This document shows, one piece after another, positions 49,242 to 60,800 of a stretch of DNA of 64,000 nucleotides. The notes beneath the pieces were generated by a model, which was not told the origin of the DNA, made no database searches, and saw only the letters and a list, made by a program, of their open reading frames with translations. The translations under genes and the position numbers were made by a program. Position 1 is the first letter of the stretch; every line of letters starts with the position of its first letter. The stretch is from assembly GCA_900239685.1 (NCBI GenBank), contig OENT01000748.1, positions 1 through 64,000 on the forward strand, read 5' to 3'. The stretch is from Rotaria macrura. Taxonomy: Eukaryota; Rotifera; Eurotatoria; Philodinida; Philodinidae.

Positions 49242-49609
49242 CCCAGTGAAAAATATTCACTGATTTCAATCGGATTTTTCTGCACCATAATCAAAATTAA
49301 AATCGATTGATAATTTTGATTATCCTTGATCATGAGGTAGCCATTATTTAATATTGTAACTTATCCCATGTGAAATTTTCTGATTGAAATCGGATTACTC
49401 TGCAGCAAAATCAAGATTACATATCGATTAGTAATTTCGATTTTACTGCAGAAGAATCCGATTTCAATTAGAAAATTTCACATGGGATAAGTTACAATAT
49501 TAAATAATGGTTACCTCATGATCAAGGATAATCAAAATTATCAATCGATTTCAATTTTGATTATGGTGCAGAAAAATCCGATTGAAATCAGTGAATATTT
49601 TTCACTGGG
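49242..49609. mobile_element. Foldback MITE, copy 2 (CCCAGTG termini, TA flanks)
   Basis: A full-length 368-bp hairpin starting CCCAGTGAAAAATATTCAC and ending with its complement. TA lies immediately outside both ends, fitting a TA target duplication. It aligns along its length with the copy at 2591-2950, but the two copies differ at many positions while the two arms of each copy are almost identical. It ends about 490 bp upstream of the kinase gene. Non-coding. Confidence 0.88.
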
Positions 49610-50102
49610 TATAGCATCAGTTATCTCATTACAAAATCACACCATAAAACCTATGTCGAATGTGGGTAGCCGTTAACGCGTTGATGAGCAACGATCATTT
49701 TTTTCTTGGAATTCACGCAATGATTTTCAGAAAGCATAAAATCTTAAACCAGAAAATCTCATCGGTTTTGTCGTAATCTTCTAGTATTTATCCAATTTCA
49801 TATCTAAACTTGCATATCTTATTCATTTTCTATTCTTAACAATGACAAAATGATGAATAAATGAGCATCAAATTATTCCTTTACCTTCTACACAAAAGAA
49901 CAAAACATTTAGCGTACTTGTCATTATCTCAAATAGTGATGCATCGTCTTTTGATAACGAATCAAAATCCATTGTTATATCTCTCATATTAAAAGAGTAA
50001 TGTTGTTTTATAGCGTAACAATAACAAAAGAAAAGAAAAACGAAACTTTTGATAAAGATGATAAAACTTGTCATTATGTTTTTATGTTTTTTTGAATAAA
50101 TA
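49610..50102. other. Upstream region of the kinase gene
   Basis: AT-rich, no recognisable promoter element. The minus-strand open frame overlapping the kinase 5' end (49868-50167) is treated as spurious. Confidence 0.5.
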
Positions 50103-51695
50103 ATGGGTTGTTTGTTCTCGAACACTCCTGAGCATCCAAAAGATAATTTAGAATTTAACTCCATCAATGCGAATGACAGCAGTAAAGATCCCTACTCCTC
50201 GTCTTTGTCACCACCTGCACGACCAAATGGCACAGTACCATCGAAACCTAAGGAAAAATTAACTTCAGCATCAGGACCCTCTGTAAGTGTAACAGTGCGC
50301 CCTCCTGGACCTATAAGTGACACAACTATAATTAAAAAGCCAAATGGTCAATCTCTCGTGCAACTTCATCACCCTATTTATGTCGCTATTAAAAACTATT
50401 CGACGACGAATACTACTCATGTATCATTTGAAGTAGATGATGAAATGGAATTAATTAATGAAAAAAATTCTTTCGAACTACTCGTGAATCATTTACGTTC
50501 AGGTCTTCGTGGTATCGTACCAAAAACTCTTGTTCGTCTAGATACTTCTACTCCACTACGATTAGCTGTTGATGATAGAGGCGTAATACAAAGATGTCTA
50601 ATGCAATATAACGTGCCTGGTGCATATCTTATACGACGTAGTAATACAAGCACTAATGATTTCGTCATAAGTATTTCAGAATTCAATGAACAAAATAATG
50701 CTTTCTATGAGCATCATTTAATTCGTGTAGATTCATCGAATAAATCGTTGTATTTTCCAAAAAACAAGTCTCTTAAAAATTTACACTTTAAATCATTTAA
50801 AACACTCATTGCTGATGAACAGGTACGTCGTTTATGTCATCTAACAGAAATTCTACCGTATTCAATTAAATTTGAAGAAGAAATTTGGAGAATACCATTG
50901 AATGAATTAAAATTTGAAAACAAAATAGGTGAAGGTAGTTTTGGTGTCGTATATCGTGCACAGTGGCAAAGAAGTCAAAAAACAATATCTGTAGCTGTTA
51001 AAAGAATAAAAGATCGTGAATCAGCGAGTGCAATTGAAAGTGAAATAGAAACAATGAAAAATTTAACAAATCTTTATATTGTAACATTGTACGGCATATC
51101 TTCGGACCCAGCAACAAACGAAATTTTAATTATCACTGAATGGATAGAAAATGGAGATTTAAAGTCATGGTTAAAAAAGTCCCCAACATTACCTGATTAT
51201 CCTACATTATTACGTTTTTCAAAAGATATTGCTAGCGGTATGGCTTTTATAGAATTTCGTAATATTGTTCATCGTGATTTAGCATGTCGAAATATTCTTA
51301 TTGGTGCAAATGCAAAATTTGTTAAAATTGCTGATTTTGGATTATCGATGATGATTGGTAAAAATCCATCTCAACAAGGTCAATCAGAAAAATTACCAAT
51401 TCGTGGTGTAGCACCTGAAGTGCTCAGTGCTAAGTCTACGTATACGATTAAATCAGATGTATGGTCATACGGTATTTTATTAATTGAACTTTGGCTGAAA
51501 GGTGAAAATCCGTACGGTAATAAAAAATTGACAGCAATCGCTCATGATGTATGCCATGGATTTGTTCACGAAAAGCCACCCAATTGTCCAAATAAGTTCT
51601 ATGACTCTTTAATACGTCCATGTTTGAGATTTAACGTCAAAGATCGACCAAATTTTTCAACACTACGACGATTATTAGAGCACTGGCAATGCTAG
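50103..51695 (+). CDS. Src-like non-receptor tyrosine kinase (SH3-SH2-kinase), atypical
   Basis: An intronless gene for 530 residues. The N-terminal MGCLFS fits N-myristoylation at Gly2 with palmitoylation at Cys3. Next come a low-complexity Pro/Ser region, a divergent SH3 (about 91-147), an SH2 (about 157-253; YLIRRS puts the phosphotyrosine-binding Arg at 178), then a kinase domain (about 263-528). The catalytic set is complete: GEGSFG 276-281, VAVK Lys300, HRDLACRN (D392, N397), DFG 411-413 and DVW 452-454. Three oddities stand out. The activation segment between DFG and APE has no Tyr. The tyrosine-kinase hallmark PI[KR]W is PIRG (432-435). The protein ends in LRRLLEHWQC, without the tail tyrosine that holds Src inactive. 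It probably phosphorylates proteins at membranes, but without standard Src regulation. Lack of introns suggests a retrocopy origin. AATAAA is at 51720-51725. Confidence 0.93.
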   Translation: MGCLFSNTPEHPKDNLEFNSINANDSSKDPYSSSLSPPARPNGTVPSKPKEKLTSASGPSVSVTVRPPGPISDTTIIKKPNGQSLVQLHHPIYVAIKNYSTTNTTHVSFEVDDEMELINEKNSFELLVNHLRSGLRGIVPKTLVRLDTSTPLRLAVDDRGVIQRCLMQYNVPGAYLIRRSNTSTNDFVISISEFNEQNNAFYEHHLIRVDSSNKSLYFPKNKSLKNLHFKSFKTLIADEQVRRLCHLTEILPYSIKFEEEIWRIPLNELKFENKIGEGSFGVVYRAQWQRSQKTISVAVKRIKDRESASAIESEIETMKNLTNLYIVTLYGISSDPATNEILIITEWIENGDLKSWLKKSPTLPDYPTLLRFSKDIASGMAFIEFRNIVHRDLACRNILIGANAKFVKIADFGLSMMIGKNPSQQGQSEKLPIRGVAPEVLSAKSTYTIKSDVWSYGILLIELWLKGENPYGNKKLTAIAHDVCHGFVHEKPPNCPNKFYDSLIRPCLRFNVKDRPNFSTLRRLLEHWQC

Positions 51696-51719
51696 TACCA
51701 AGAAAAAGCTTAACTTCAA

Positions 51720-51725
51720 AATAAA
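51720..51725 (+). terminator. Poly(A) signal of the kinase gene
   Basis: AATAAA, 25 bp downstream of the TAG stop codon. Confidence 0.6.
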
Positions 51726-51981
51726 TGATTTTATGAATACAAATAATTGAATTTTTACTAGAACTATCATTATAGTCGAACGAATTCTGCATCACGAAAT
51801 ATAGCATGAGTTTTCTGTCAGAAAGTTAGAGAAACTGGTAACAATTTAAAAGAAAAATCGGAGGATATCATTTTTTTGCTGTGCTGACAAAAGAGCCGTG
51901 ATAATTTGATTAGAGTCTGATAAAAAATGTTCTGTTTGAAGAAAAGAAAAAACTTTCTTGTTTTCTGTTGGTCAAAGAAAA

Positions 51982-52419
51982 TTAGATCGGCTTTTGAACT
52001 CGAAAGAGGCGACTGATGAAAAAAACATGTAAATAACATCTATTAACAAAATAAACTTGGCCCTGTTTCTCAAGCAGATAAATATTCTCAAAATTGCGAT
52101 TAAACACATTTTCGAGAATTTTTGACTGCTTCGGGTTGCTTTGATAGTTCAAGTCGTAAAATCTATTTTTCGAAATTGACTTGGTAATTAAATATGAATT
52201 AGAAGTCACAGAGAAAAATGATCTAGACAGAACTGTACAAGTACAGACTTTCTCGTGTACGAGTACTTCGAGTATTCTGTTGCTCAGTTCTGGATCTAGA
52301 AAAGGTATCGAATATTTTACACGCTCATGTTCTGTATTCTTGTAAATATAGTTTTGAATGAACCGTGGAATCATATGAATGACTAAACTAATGAAGAATA
52401 AAGCTTTTATGTACATCAT
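51982..52419 (-). CDS. Possible small secreted or membrane-anchored protein
   Basis: A 145-codon minus-strand frame. The first 20 residues (MMYIKALFFISLVIHMIPRF) look like a signal peptide or anchor; the rest is polar, with several Asn/Ser/Lys runs, three Cys residues spread over the chain and no recognisable domain. No splice pattern, poly(A) signal or homologue supports it. It lies tail to tail with the kinase gene, 286 bp past its stop. In DNA this AT-rich, an open frame of 145 codons is uncommon but not rare enough to prove a gene. Confidence 0.3.
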   Translation of the reverse strand: MMYIKALFFISLVIHMIPRFIQNYIYKNTEHERVKYSIPFLDPELSNRILEVLVHEKVCTCTVLSRSFFSVTSNSYLITKSISKNRFYDLNYQSNPKQSKILENVFNRNFENIYLLEKQGQVYFVNRCYLHVFFISRLFRVQKPI

Positions 52420-54848
52420 TAATTCTTTACCATCTACATATTTATTATGTTACTACATTAATGCACGTTTGAAAATCACAAAAATAGAATATTTACGATG
52501 TTTGGAATATTGATATGTGATGTTTCTTCTGTACGGTTCATAGAAACATTATTTTGTGCACAATACAAACGTATGTCAATATCGTTGAAAAATTTAGCAA
52601 ACGATTTATGTTTCCTGGTGTCATATTGAAATGGTTAACGAATTCAATATGACAAAGATTTACTGTATTCCAAATGAATTTTATCCGCAGTTCGCCTAAT
52701 AAAGTTATCAATCTTCAAGATAAATTTCATTTCTCATAATCGAAACTTAAAGGATAGAAAACTTTGGTTTTTGAGCCCGACTATTTCGACACACTTGCCA
52801 TCAAATATTTCTGTTCGAACAATTAATTATTTTTGAGAAGAACAAATTTAGGTATCCAAGTCTTTGACAAGAAAATGCCTTAGCTGTTGCTTAATCGGTT
52901 TTCAATGAATTCAACGATAGGTAGCTAGACTTTGAACTTTTGATTGAATGCATCAAAAACTGGTGATCTTCTTGAAATAAATTTAAAACAATAAGAAAAT
53001 GTCATTCTCAACAGGATTACGTATGTGTATTGAAAACTAACACGTACTCCATCATGAATGCCCGGGTTTTATTTTTCCAGACACTAAATAGTTGTTCGAA
53101 GATCCGGTTCTGAGCTCGTTGGATAGAAATTTCCTTTTTTCTACAGAATTGTTCGTTTAGCTTTTCAAATAAGTTTTTCTTGTCAGTGTAGGATCAACAC
53201 CCACTATATTATGCATTCGTATGATGAAATTCTTCGCAAATATCAAACGATCTGTTTAAGCCTGTGCTCATTTAGACTGAAGTTAAAAGTAACATATTTT
53301 ACATCAAAATATAGAGAATTTCGTACATTATGCTGATACTACTTTTCCAAGATTCTGAGTACTGTTGTTCAGTAGAACAAGTCTTCAGGCAAACATCGAA
53401 GAGAATTTTCGGATACATTAGGCAAAACATAATGTTTTACAAAGGCAAGTTTGTTCTGTTAAACGTTAACTCTCGTTCAGTGGACTGCAGAATTTAATTT
53501 TGAACAAACTCCTATAAATGTTAATATGAACAGCTGAAACATTTAGACTGCTTCAAATTAGAAGAGAGCGATCATCTGAACCTGTCAAAAAAGGGATTTT
53601 GCCCCGTGTTTTCACGTTCTCTATTTCAAAATTTGTTCTAAAATTCTGCGAATGGCTTCAAAAGATGCAGAATTTTATCTGGAATATTTTAGCACATTTG
53701 ATATTTCAACGGAACTGCTATTTAGAAAATGTCATCGTTTTTCTCGTTTCTTTGACGACACAGTTGTAAAATGTAGTAGAAAAATGAATTCTCCATCCAA
53801 CGAGCTCAGAATCAGATTTTAAGACGACTATTAAATGCTTAAAAACTGAGAACAAAACCTGACCATTCTTTATGGAGTACATGTTTTTGACTTAGATCTA
53901 TATAAGTTAAATTTAATAAGCACACCAAGTAAAAATCAAGACCAGTCATAGACATAGAAATGTATATGAGCATATATTGATATGTATCTAGCTATCAAAT
54001 GATGATTGTTTTAAAGTGCGAAGCTGAATACTCTACTCAAGACCATCATTATAACACAGCTTCTTTTGATCTTTATAAATGTTTGAGATAAAAACTCGCT
54101 TGAAAAATTTTTCACTTGAAGTTAAATTTCAATACGTATTCCATATTATTATTATTACAATGTTTGATTTGTAAGTTTTAGAATATATCCGATTATAAAA
54201 ACATCACACGAGCTGTTGTATCTCAACAAGAATAATCTGAAAATAAGTGAATCTACTATCCATCGAGTGCAAAGAAGTGGTGCCATCTAAAGTGATTAGT
54301 TCTATCATTCTTAGAAAAACATTACGAAGAAGATAATAGGATAAATAAGCGCATGGGGCATCTGTATGTTTTACGTGTGTTGTTGTTGTTATGATTGCAC
54401 ACAGGAGATTTTTTCTAACAAGAAGTCAAACAAAAAATTGACGATTGATTATGTTCACTGATTTGCCGAAGTATATAATAGTTGATAATGAATGAAAGAA
54501 AACTTTACTACTCGGCATGATAACCCATGAATAACATACCCTCGACAGTGAACAAACATATGTGATATTGTTTTCTTTTGGGGATCATATATTATAGAAA
54601 ACAAAAAGGCTTTGTTAAGCATACACATTTCTGCTCTAGGGCTTGTCACATCAAGATAACGAGTAGAAAGCAGTAGTGATCAAATTATTCATCACTATTC
54701 TTCCAATACAATAACAAAGATGAATCTAATGTATAATCAATACAAGTCGTAACGTCATTAAAAATTCAAAAGAATCTCTTTTCTACATTTCTTTCAAGCA
54801 TCTATCTGATAATTATCTTCAATGTCTTATTTCAAATTTTAGATTATC
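52420..54848. other. Intergenic region with diverged repeats
   Basis: No gene supported. Around 53090-53135 and 53785-53822 a stretch containing TCTGAGCTCGTTGGAT recurs in inverted orientation, suggesting decayed terminal repeats of an old element about 0.7 kb long. A segment at 53641-53675 resembles one at 62461-62495. Confidence 0.45.
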
Positions 54849-56039
54849 ATGAATAATTTCGATGATTTTCTTCCTATAATTTCAAGCTCAAATCTACTCA
54901 TTTCAAATCATTTATCGCCTCTTGAGTCATCCCTATGGAATCAAAGCAGCATAATGAATATAACACCTACACTTACGCATCATCCCATTTTATATGGTAT
55001 AGCAATGTACGCTTTATTACTTATTATTGTTGGAACAATAGGTAAATAAATCGTAAGAAAACATTTAAACATCTTGTTTTGTAATATTCATAGGAAATAT
55101 TTTGACAATCATTATTCTTCTTCGACCGATGTTACGACAACATACAACGATGCGTTACTTAATAGCATTAGCTACAGCTGATGTTTGTTCATTGTATTCA
55201 TGGAATTTAAATTTGTTCTATAAACATTTTGTTAATCCATATCAAAATGATCTTGAAGATTTATCAATAATATCCTGTCGTATTGTATCATTTATTGCAT
55301 TTGTTAGTTTAGAATTATCTTCATGGTTTTTAACATTGGTCAGTGTTGACAGGTGTCTTAGTATACACTTTCTATTTTGGCCTCGAAAATGGGGTCGTGC
55401 TAATTATGCTGTTTTCATTATTCTGACTGTAACAGCAATTATCATATCGACGAATAGTCATCTACTTTTTATCAATGGATTTCGACAAAATAATTGTATC
55501 CCATTTGAAAAACGTACTTGTATTGTGTGTTATTCAAGTCTAAATGATCCATATTATATATTTCCGAAATGGGAAAAAATACATGTTATAATTTATAATC
55601 TTATACCATTTTCCATCATGCTTATTTCAAATTGTTTTATAATACGTCGTGCACTAACAGCAACATCAATCATTAATAATAGAAAAAAATCGATTCAAAC
55701 TGGTCGACAACGAAAACAAAAACAATTGACATATCTTCTACTATTTGTTACATTTTTATTTGTTCTATTGACAACACCAGTTATGATCTACAATGTTTTT
55801 CTACGAAATTATTTAACAAAAAGAAAACTAACGAAATATATTTTACATGGAATACTTATATGTATGCAATTTACAAGTCATGCTGTAAGTAGAATTTTAT
55901 CTATGGGCAAAAGTTAGACAACATGTTTCTTGTTCTATTTTAGATTAATTTTTTCATTTATTGTTATGGTTCATCGAAATTTCGTCATGAACTTAATGAA
56001 TTTTTAAAAAAATTTTGTCTTCTGCAAGAAAAGCAGTGA
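54849..56039 (+). CDS. Rhodopsin-like GPCR, FMRFamide-receptor-like
   Basis: Exons 54849-55041, 55094-55884 and 55944-56039 (introns 52 and 59 bp) give 359 residues. The extracellular N-terminus has NQS and NIT sequons. Seven hydrophobic segments follow: TM1 ILYGIAMYALLLIIVGTIGN with the conserved Asn; TM2 with LIALATADV; TM3 ending in SVDRCLSI, a DRC variant of DRY; TM6 preceded by a basic RKQKQLT loop; and TM7 NFFIYCYGSSKFR in place of NPxxY. A Cys at the top of TM3 and two Cys in extracellular loop 2 could form the usual disulphide. The pattern fits peptide-type receptors, which are greatly expanded in bdelloids; the ligand is unknown. The last 32 codons lie in the separate third exon. A second receptor of the same type lies 890 bp away on the other strand. 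Confidence 0.87.
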
Positions 56040-56929
56040 TTCAATGAAATTATGTCTACAATAATTCTCATATTCAAGAACTACTCGATCGTTTAACATC
56101 ATTCAATGAGCACCCGAGATCTAAGACTATGTCAATAGAATGTTCGTTTAGTTGTAACGAATTGAATTATAGAGACAATTGCTTATGAAATATGTGCATG
56201 CAATGTCGAAATCTATTCATATCAACACGACTATTCTCATTAACAGAAATGTGCATGTCAAGAAAACACTATTTCATTTATGCTATTTCTGTGTACTTAT
56301 CTAGTCTATCATAACAATTTAAATAATGTTCTATCAACTGACAACTATCGAAAGTCTTTTCACATCGTGAGATCCGCTTGCCAAGCTGCACAAACTGAGT
56401 TATCTTTTGAGATATTAACAATAGGATTCTATCGTTAAGTAACAGGAACTTTTGCCCTCAAATCTATCAACTTTGCTAGACAATACGTGAAGTACAACCT
56501 GTAGAATGTTGTCTCCAATATGACACATTGAATATAAAGAAAAATTATCGATCATACTTTCTGATCAAGTTTCGACCAGTACACGTGATAGCTATCAGTA
56601 CATCACTCTAAGAAAAATCTTGGTAAGACAATTCAAAGCGTATGATAAGATTACTACCAGCATGTTATTTTTCTTCATCTTATCAATAACAAATTTGACG
56701 GAAGAACATGTGTAAACATTTCTTAGTATGCAACTTTGATGGATCATCATGGTTGAAAGCTCGGTAACAAGCTTATGATATGAGATCAATTTCGATTTTT
56801 CATCCATGAAAAATTCGATACGAATACTTGTCTTTTAGAAAAATCAATTATATTTATTTTACTTTGCTTTACTGTGTATGATAGGTCTTGGACAAAATAT
56901 TTTCTGTGAAAAACGAGGAAAAAACTGGT
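56040..56929. other. Spacer between convergent GPCR genes
   Basis: About 890 bp between the two stop codons. AT-rich; no gene or repeat recognised. Confidence 0.55.
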
Positions 56930-57883
56930 TTACTCTCGATTTAATGTTACATGTATAAGTGGAACTTGTGGAGCAATTCTTTGATTAGGCTTTCTCCATG
57001 TTATCATTTTCTTAAACTGATGTCGAAAATTGTGATATGTAAGCATATAAAGAAAAAATGATAATATATGATAAGTGTAGAGCATCGAGTCCAACATATT
57101 CAGAACAAATTCACTTGCTATTGTTTGAAAAAATCCAAAAGCAACAATGGATGGTGTAGTCAAGATAATAAAGAGAAATGTTGAAACGATGAGTGTGATA
57201 GATATAGCAACATGTTGAATACGTGAACGCTGAATTCTACTTGAGCGACGCAAATGAATTAAATGATAGATAACACCACTATTGAGCAAGACCATCAGTA
57301 TGAATGGTAAAATATTGTACATAACTAGATTAACATGATCCCACATTGGATAGAGTACATAGAGATAAGAATTGATATTTAACTGACCATTTTTATCGTA
57401 GTAACAACCAAATATGACAATGTGTAAATTGAATAAAATGAAGAAACTGATTGTACATCCGATGATGATGTGAGCATTTCTGCACTGACTAAACCAAGTT
57501 CGATGAAGACGACTCATTGATAAGTATCTATCAAGACTGATGAATACTCGTAGCCATGCTGATATCTCCAGTATGAAATAGTTAAAAAACCAAGCAATCT
57601 TACATGAAGCAATCGTAAATGTCGTAAATTGAAATCCGTATGCCATTAATGTATAATGATCCAAGTTCCATCCGTACAACATGAGAATATCAAAAATAGC
57701 GATTGTTCGCATGTATGGCAGTGCTGATCGTTCGCTTCCATTTCGAAATCTTCCTTGATAAAGAACGGTGAAAGTAAGAGAATTCAATATTGTTCCAATG
57801 ATGATTAGATTTAAAGCATAATACGCAACAACAGTTACGAGAGTAGTTGATTGATTGGCATTGACTGTTGTATTGTTCAACAT
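56930..57883 (-). CDS. Rhodopsin-like GPCR, intronless, FMRFamide-receptor-like
   Basis: A single exon of 317 residues. The N-terminus carries NNTT and NQST sequons. TM1 holds the conserved Asn (GTILNSLTF). TM2 has IAIFDILMLYGWNLD, with the conserved Asp. TM3 ends in SLDRYLSM, a regular DRY-type motif. TM5 has YNILPFILMVLLN, TM6 follows a short basic loop, and TM7 ends LTYHNFRHQFKK, without a clear NPxxY. The YGWNLD stretch and TM3-TM5 patterns match the neighbouring plus-strand receptor (YSWNLN, YNLIPFSIML), so the two are paralogues in tail-to-tail orientation. One has introns and the other does not, arguing for retrocopying or intron loss in this copy. The ligand is unknown. Confidence 0.87.
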   Translation of the reverse strand: MLNNTTVNANQSTTLVTVVAYYALNLIIIGTILNSLTFTVLYQGRFRNGSERSALPYMRTIAIFDILMLYGWNLDHYTLMAYGFQFTTFTIASCKIAWFFNYFILEISAWLRVFISLDRYLSMSRLHRTWFSQCRNAHIIIGCTISFFILFNLHIVIFGCYYDKNGQLNINSYLYVLYPMWDHVNLVMYNILPFILMVLLNSGVIYHLIHLRRSSRIQRSRIQHVAISITLIVSTFLFIILTTPSIVAFGFFQTIASEFVLNMLDSMLYTYHILSFFLYMLTYHNFRHQFKKMITWRKPNQRIAPQVPLIHVTLNRE

Positions 57884-60800
57884 CGTGTGACGACTTGCTT
57901 ACTTTGCTACTGATTATCTGCTAGAATGAAATACTAGTCTAGATTCTTTTACCATCATTTCTACAATAAGTTAACACAATGCCAATAGGCAATGTGATGT
58001 GCACGTCAAAGATCTGAGTAAGAAACATGGTGTCAAATATGACGTACGATCTAGTTTGTCAATATTTCCTTTCAAAAGAAAATAAGAACGCTGAATACGA
58101 GAGAAACTAGCTACCGTCTTTTAGAATGCGTGATCTATTATATTCTATGAGGATTAGCTGATAAAAGACAACACGTTTAGGTTTGCATTAATAGTTTTTC
58201 AACTATTATCCATTTCAAAAACAAAGACACATGGTTTTCTTTTTTGAATAAAATCTGACAAGAACGTAATAGAAGGGCGCAGATTTCATCGTTGGACATG
58301 GCAGACTCCAGATTATAAACTTCTTGCGAAGAAAAATGTTTCAGACAAGTTTCTCTTCACAAGACGTTCAACTTGTAAAAAGTAGTCATTTTTTCACGGA
58401 CAGCTAAAGCAATGCAGTTTCAATTGAAAATAAAATTTCTCGAAGGAGTATGCTATGGGCTACTAGAAATAGCTTATAGTAGAATTCAACTTTTTAAGCA
58501 TGGCTTACAATTTCAAGAGACTTAGTCCTGCTTCCCAAGGGAATGCTAGGAAAATCAGAAAATTTCACGTTTCATATAACATACATAAGGTTACAATATG
58601 GGCATCATATAATGATGAACATATCAACTCAGTGGCACAAATTATCGGTTTTCTAAAAAAATTCTCACAAAGTCCCTAGAAAATATTCTTGTCTCTACAT
58701 GATCTGATGAATTTACGACTCGGAACGTCTTTTTGTAATGTTGAAAAGCGCACCTTTCTATCATACTCCTCTCGATAGTTAGTAAAAGAAATACCCACGT
58801 GTCTTCTTTTGTAAAATGCATACTAGTATTTGTTACCATTCTATGAGGCTCAGCAAATGACACAGAAAAATTCTTTCGTTTTCATGAAAACGATCGTTAC
58901 GTACTGTCGTATGCCAAGTTACAAAACAAAGAATCTAGAAACTAATCTAAATTTTTTTTCTTCTACAGGATATTTATACTCTTTAATTAAAATTTTCTCT
59001 CTCTGTCGGAGCCACCATGTCATTGTTTTTATAGTGTTTCCTTGTTCAAGTGTAAGCGAAGAAGCCGGAAAATCTGGATTAAAAAATTTATCTTCTTTTA
59101 GAGCAGAAGATTTTTTTTTCATTGAAAAGAAACTAATTCGAAAAATCACGTTTTGTTTGTTCCAAATGAATTTGATCGAATTAATTAAATAACCATCAGC
59201 AAAAGTCTGCAGAAATTATCGATTAAGCGTAATTTATGTATGAATATATGAAGCTGCTTCAGAGCAAAAGATTATTGATAAATTAGAGGCAACAGTTAAT
59301 CGAATCTTTGGTAACATAAATGTATGAAATAAAGAGGCGAAGATACAATTTATCGTCTATTTATGAAAGAAACGGACTTCTACATTGAACGGATGCTTGA
59401 TAAATACGTGGATGATTTTTCTTTTGGGCATGGAAAAACTCTCATAAAAAGAATGATCAATCATGCATTCGAAACTTTGTAAATGATCGTTTTAATTATG
59501 CTGACCATACCCGTGTTCTATTCTAGTGAAAAATTTTGTCTTATAAACAACAAAACACTTTAATCTTTTTTTGAAAGAATCGATCATAAATTGCTACACT
59601 TTTCTTCAGTTTCTCTAAAACTGTATAAAATCAACATAAGAAAAAGAAGATTATCCGCAAATGAATCGTTGCTTCATGAAGAATAAGAATCTGATGGGAA
59701 AACTCTGGTAAATTTTTCTTTATGTGTCAAAACAAAAGAATGCCACACAGATCTTTTCTGAATGGAACTGATGAAAAATGTACTTTTTTATACAGACACT
59801 CTCCTACTTAAATAATGCATCGCAACTAGTCGGACAACTTCTTAGATACTCACATAATTTATAGCTCCTATCATTTATTTATGAAGCAGATTCTCATTCA
59901 ACAGAGCTTTATACTTGTTATTTTAAAGCCTACTAGTTCATTCATCTTCAGTATTGAAAAAAAATTTTTGAATTACTATTATTGCTTACAATAGTGTGTT
60001 ACAATAGTTGATCGAAGGATTGACTTTAAGAAACAGTATCCGTTTCTATAACTCGTTTTTATATTCCATTCTACGACAGCTTATTCTTTCATTCCATTTC
60101 TAAAAAGTGAATAATTAGTGATTTTATATAAATAGATAGCATTTTATAAAATAGCTACGAAGATCGTTTTAAACGAGGCGTACTATCATCCAGCATTGAT
60201 TGAGACCGTGTATCTGATGTCTTCAAGTGAAAATGAAAGAATTCACTTCTGAGAAACCTTAGACAACTATAGAAGAAATTAATTAACTCAGTAGCTTTAA
60301 ATACTTATCTATATGAAAGTTAAGTAGTTGTCGAACTTTTGAGCGGTTATGAGAGATTATTTATCAGAAGCGGATAAAAATCCCTTGAAGTAATCTATTC
60401 AAATTACTCGTTGTATAAGTGATGATTGATATGCATAAAGAAGCTGCTTATTTTCTTGATGAATTGTATTAACAACGCAATTCGAAGACGTGAATCAGTA
60501 GTGACTCATTCATGTCAACTGATCTAATAGAACCGAGTACAATTCATGTTGAACTCTGCTGTCAAAATTACGCATTTCTTGGATGAGAGACACAAGTCCG
60601 TTGTTGACTCATGTAAAGTGAATCATACTTTTATTAAAATGAAATGTGTGAATATTTAATTTAGTGCACATCGTGGAAATGCATGCACGGTCGTTTATTG
60701 AAAACCAAACTTGTCGGCATACTCATCCATGTTGGTTCGGGGATGAGCTGACTTTGGATTTCTTTCATTTTGCTCACACTTCAGATTAAGACTCGGACAT

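Noticed and set aside
59340..59485. YVDD-containing stretch suggestive of a reverse transcriptase active site
   Set aside because: Only this four-residue motif matches; no other reverse-transcriptase blocks are found on either side.
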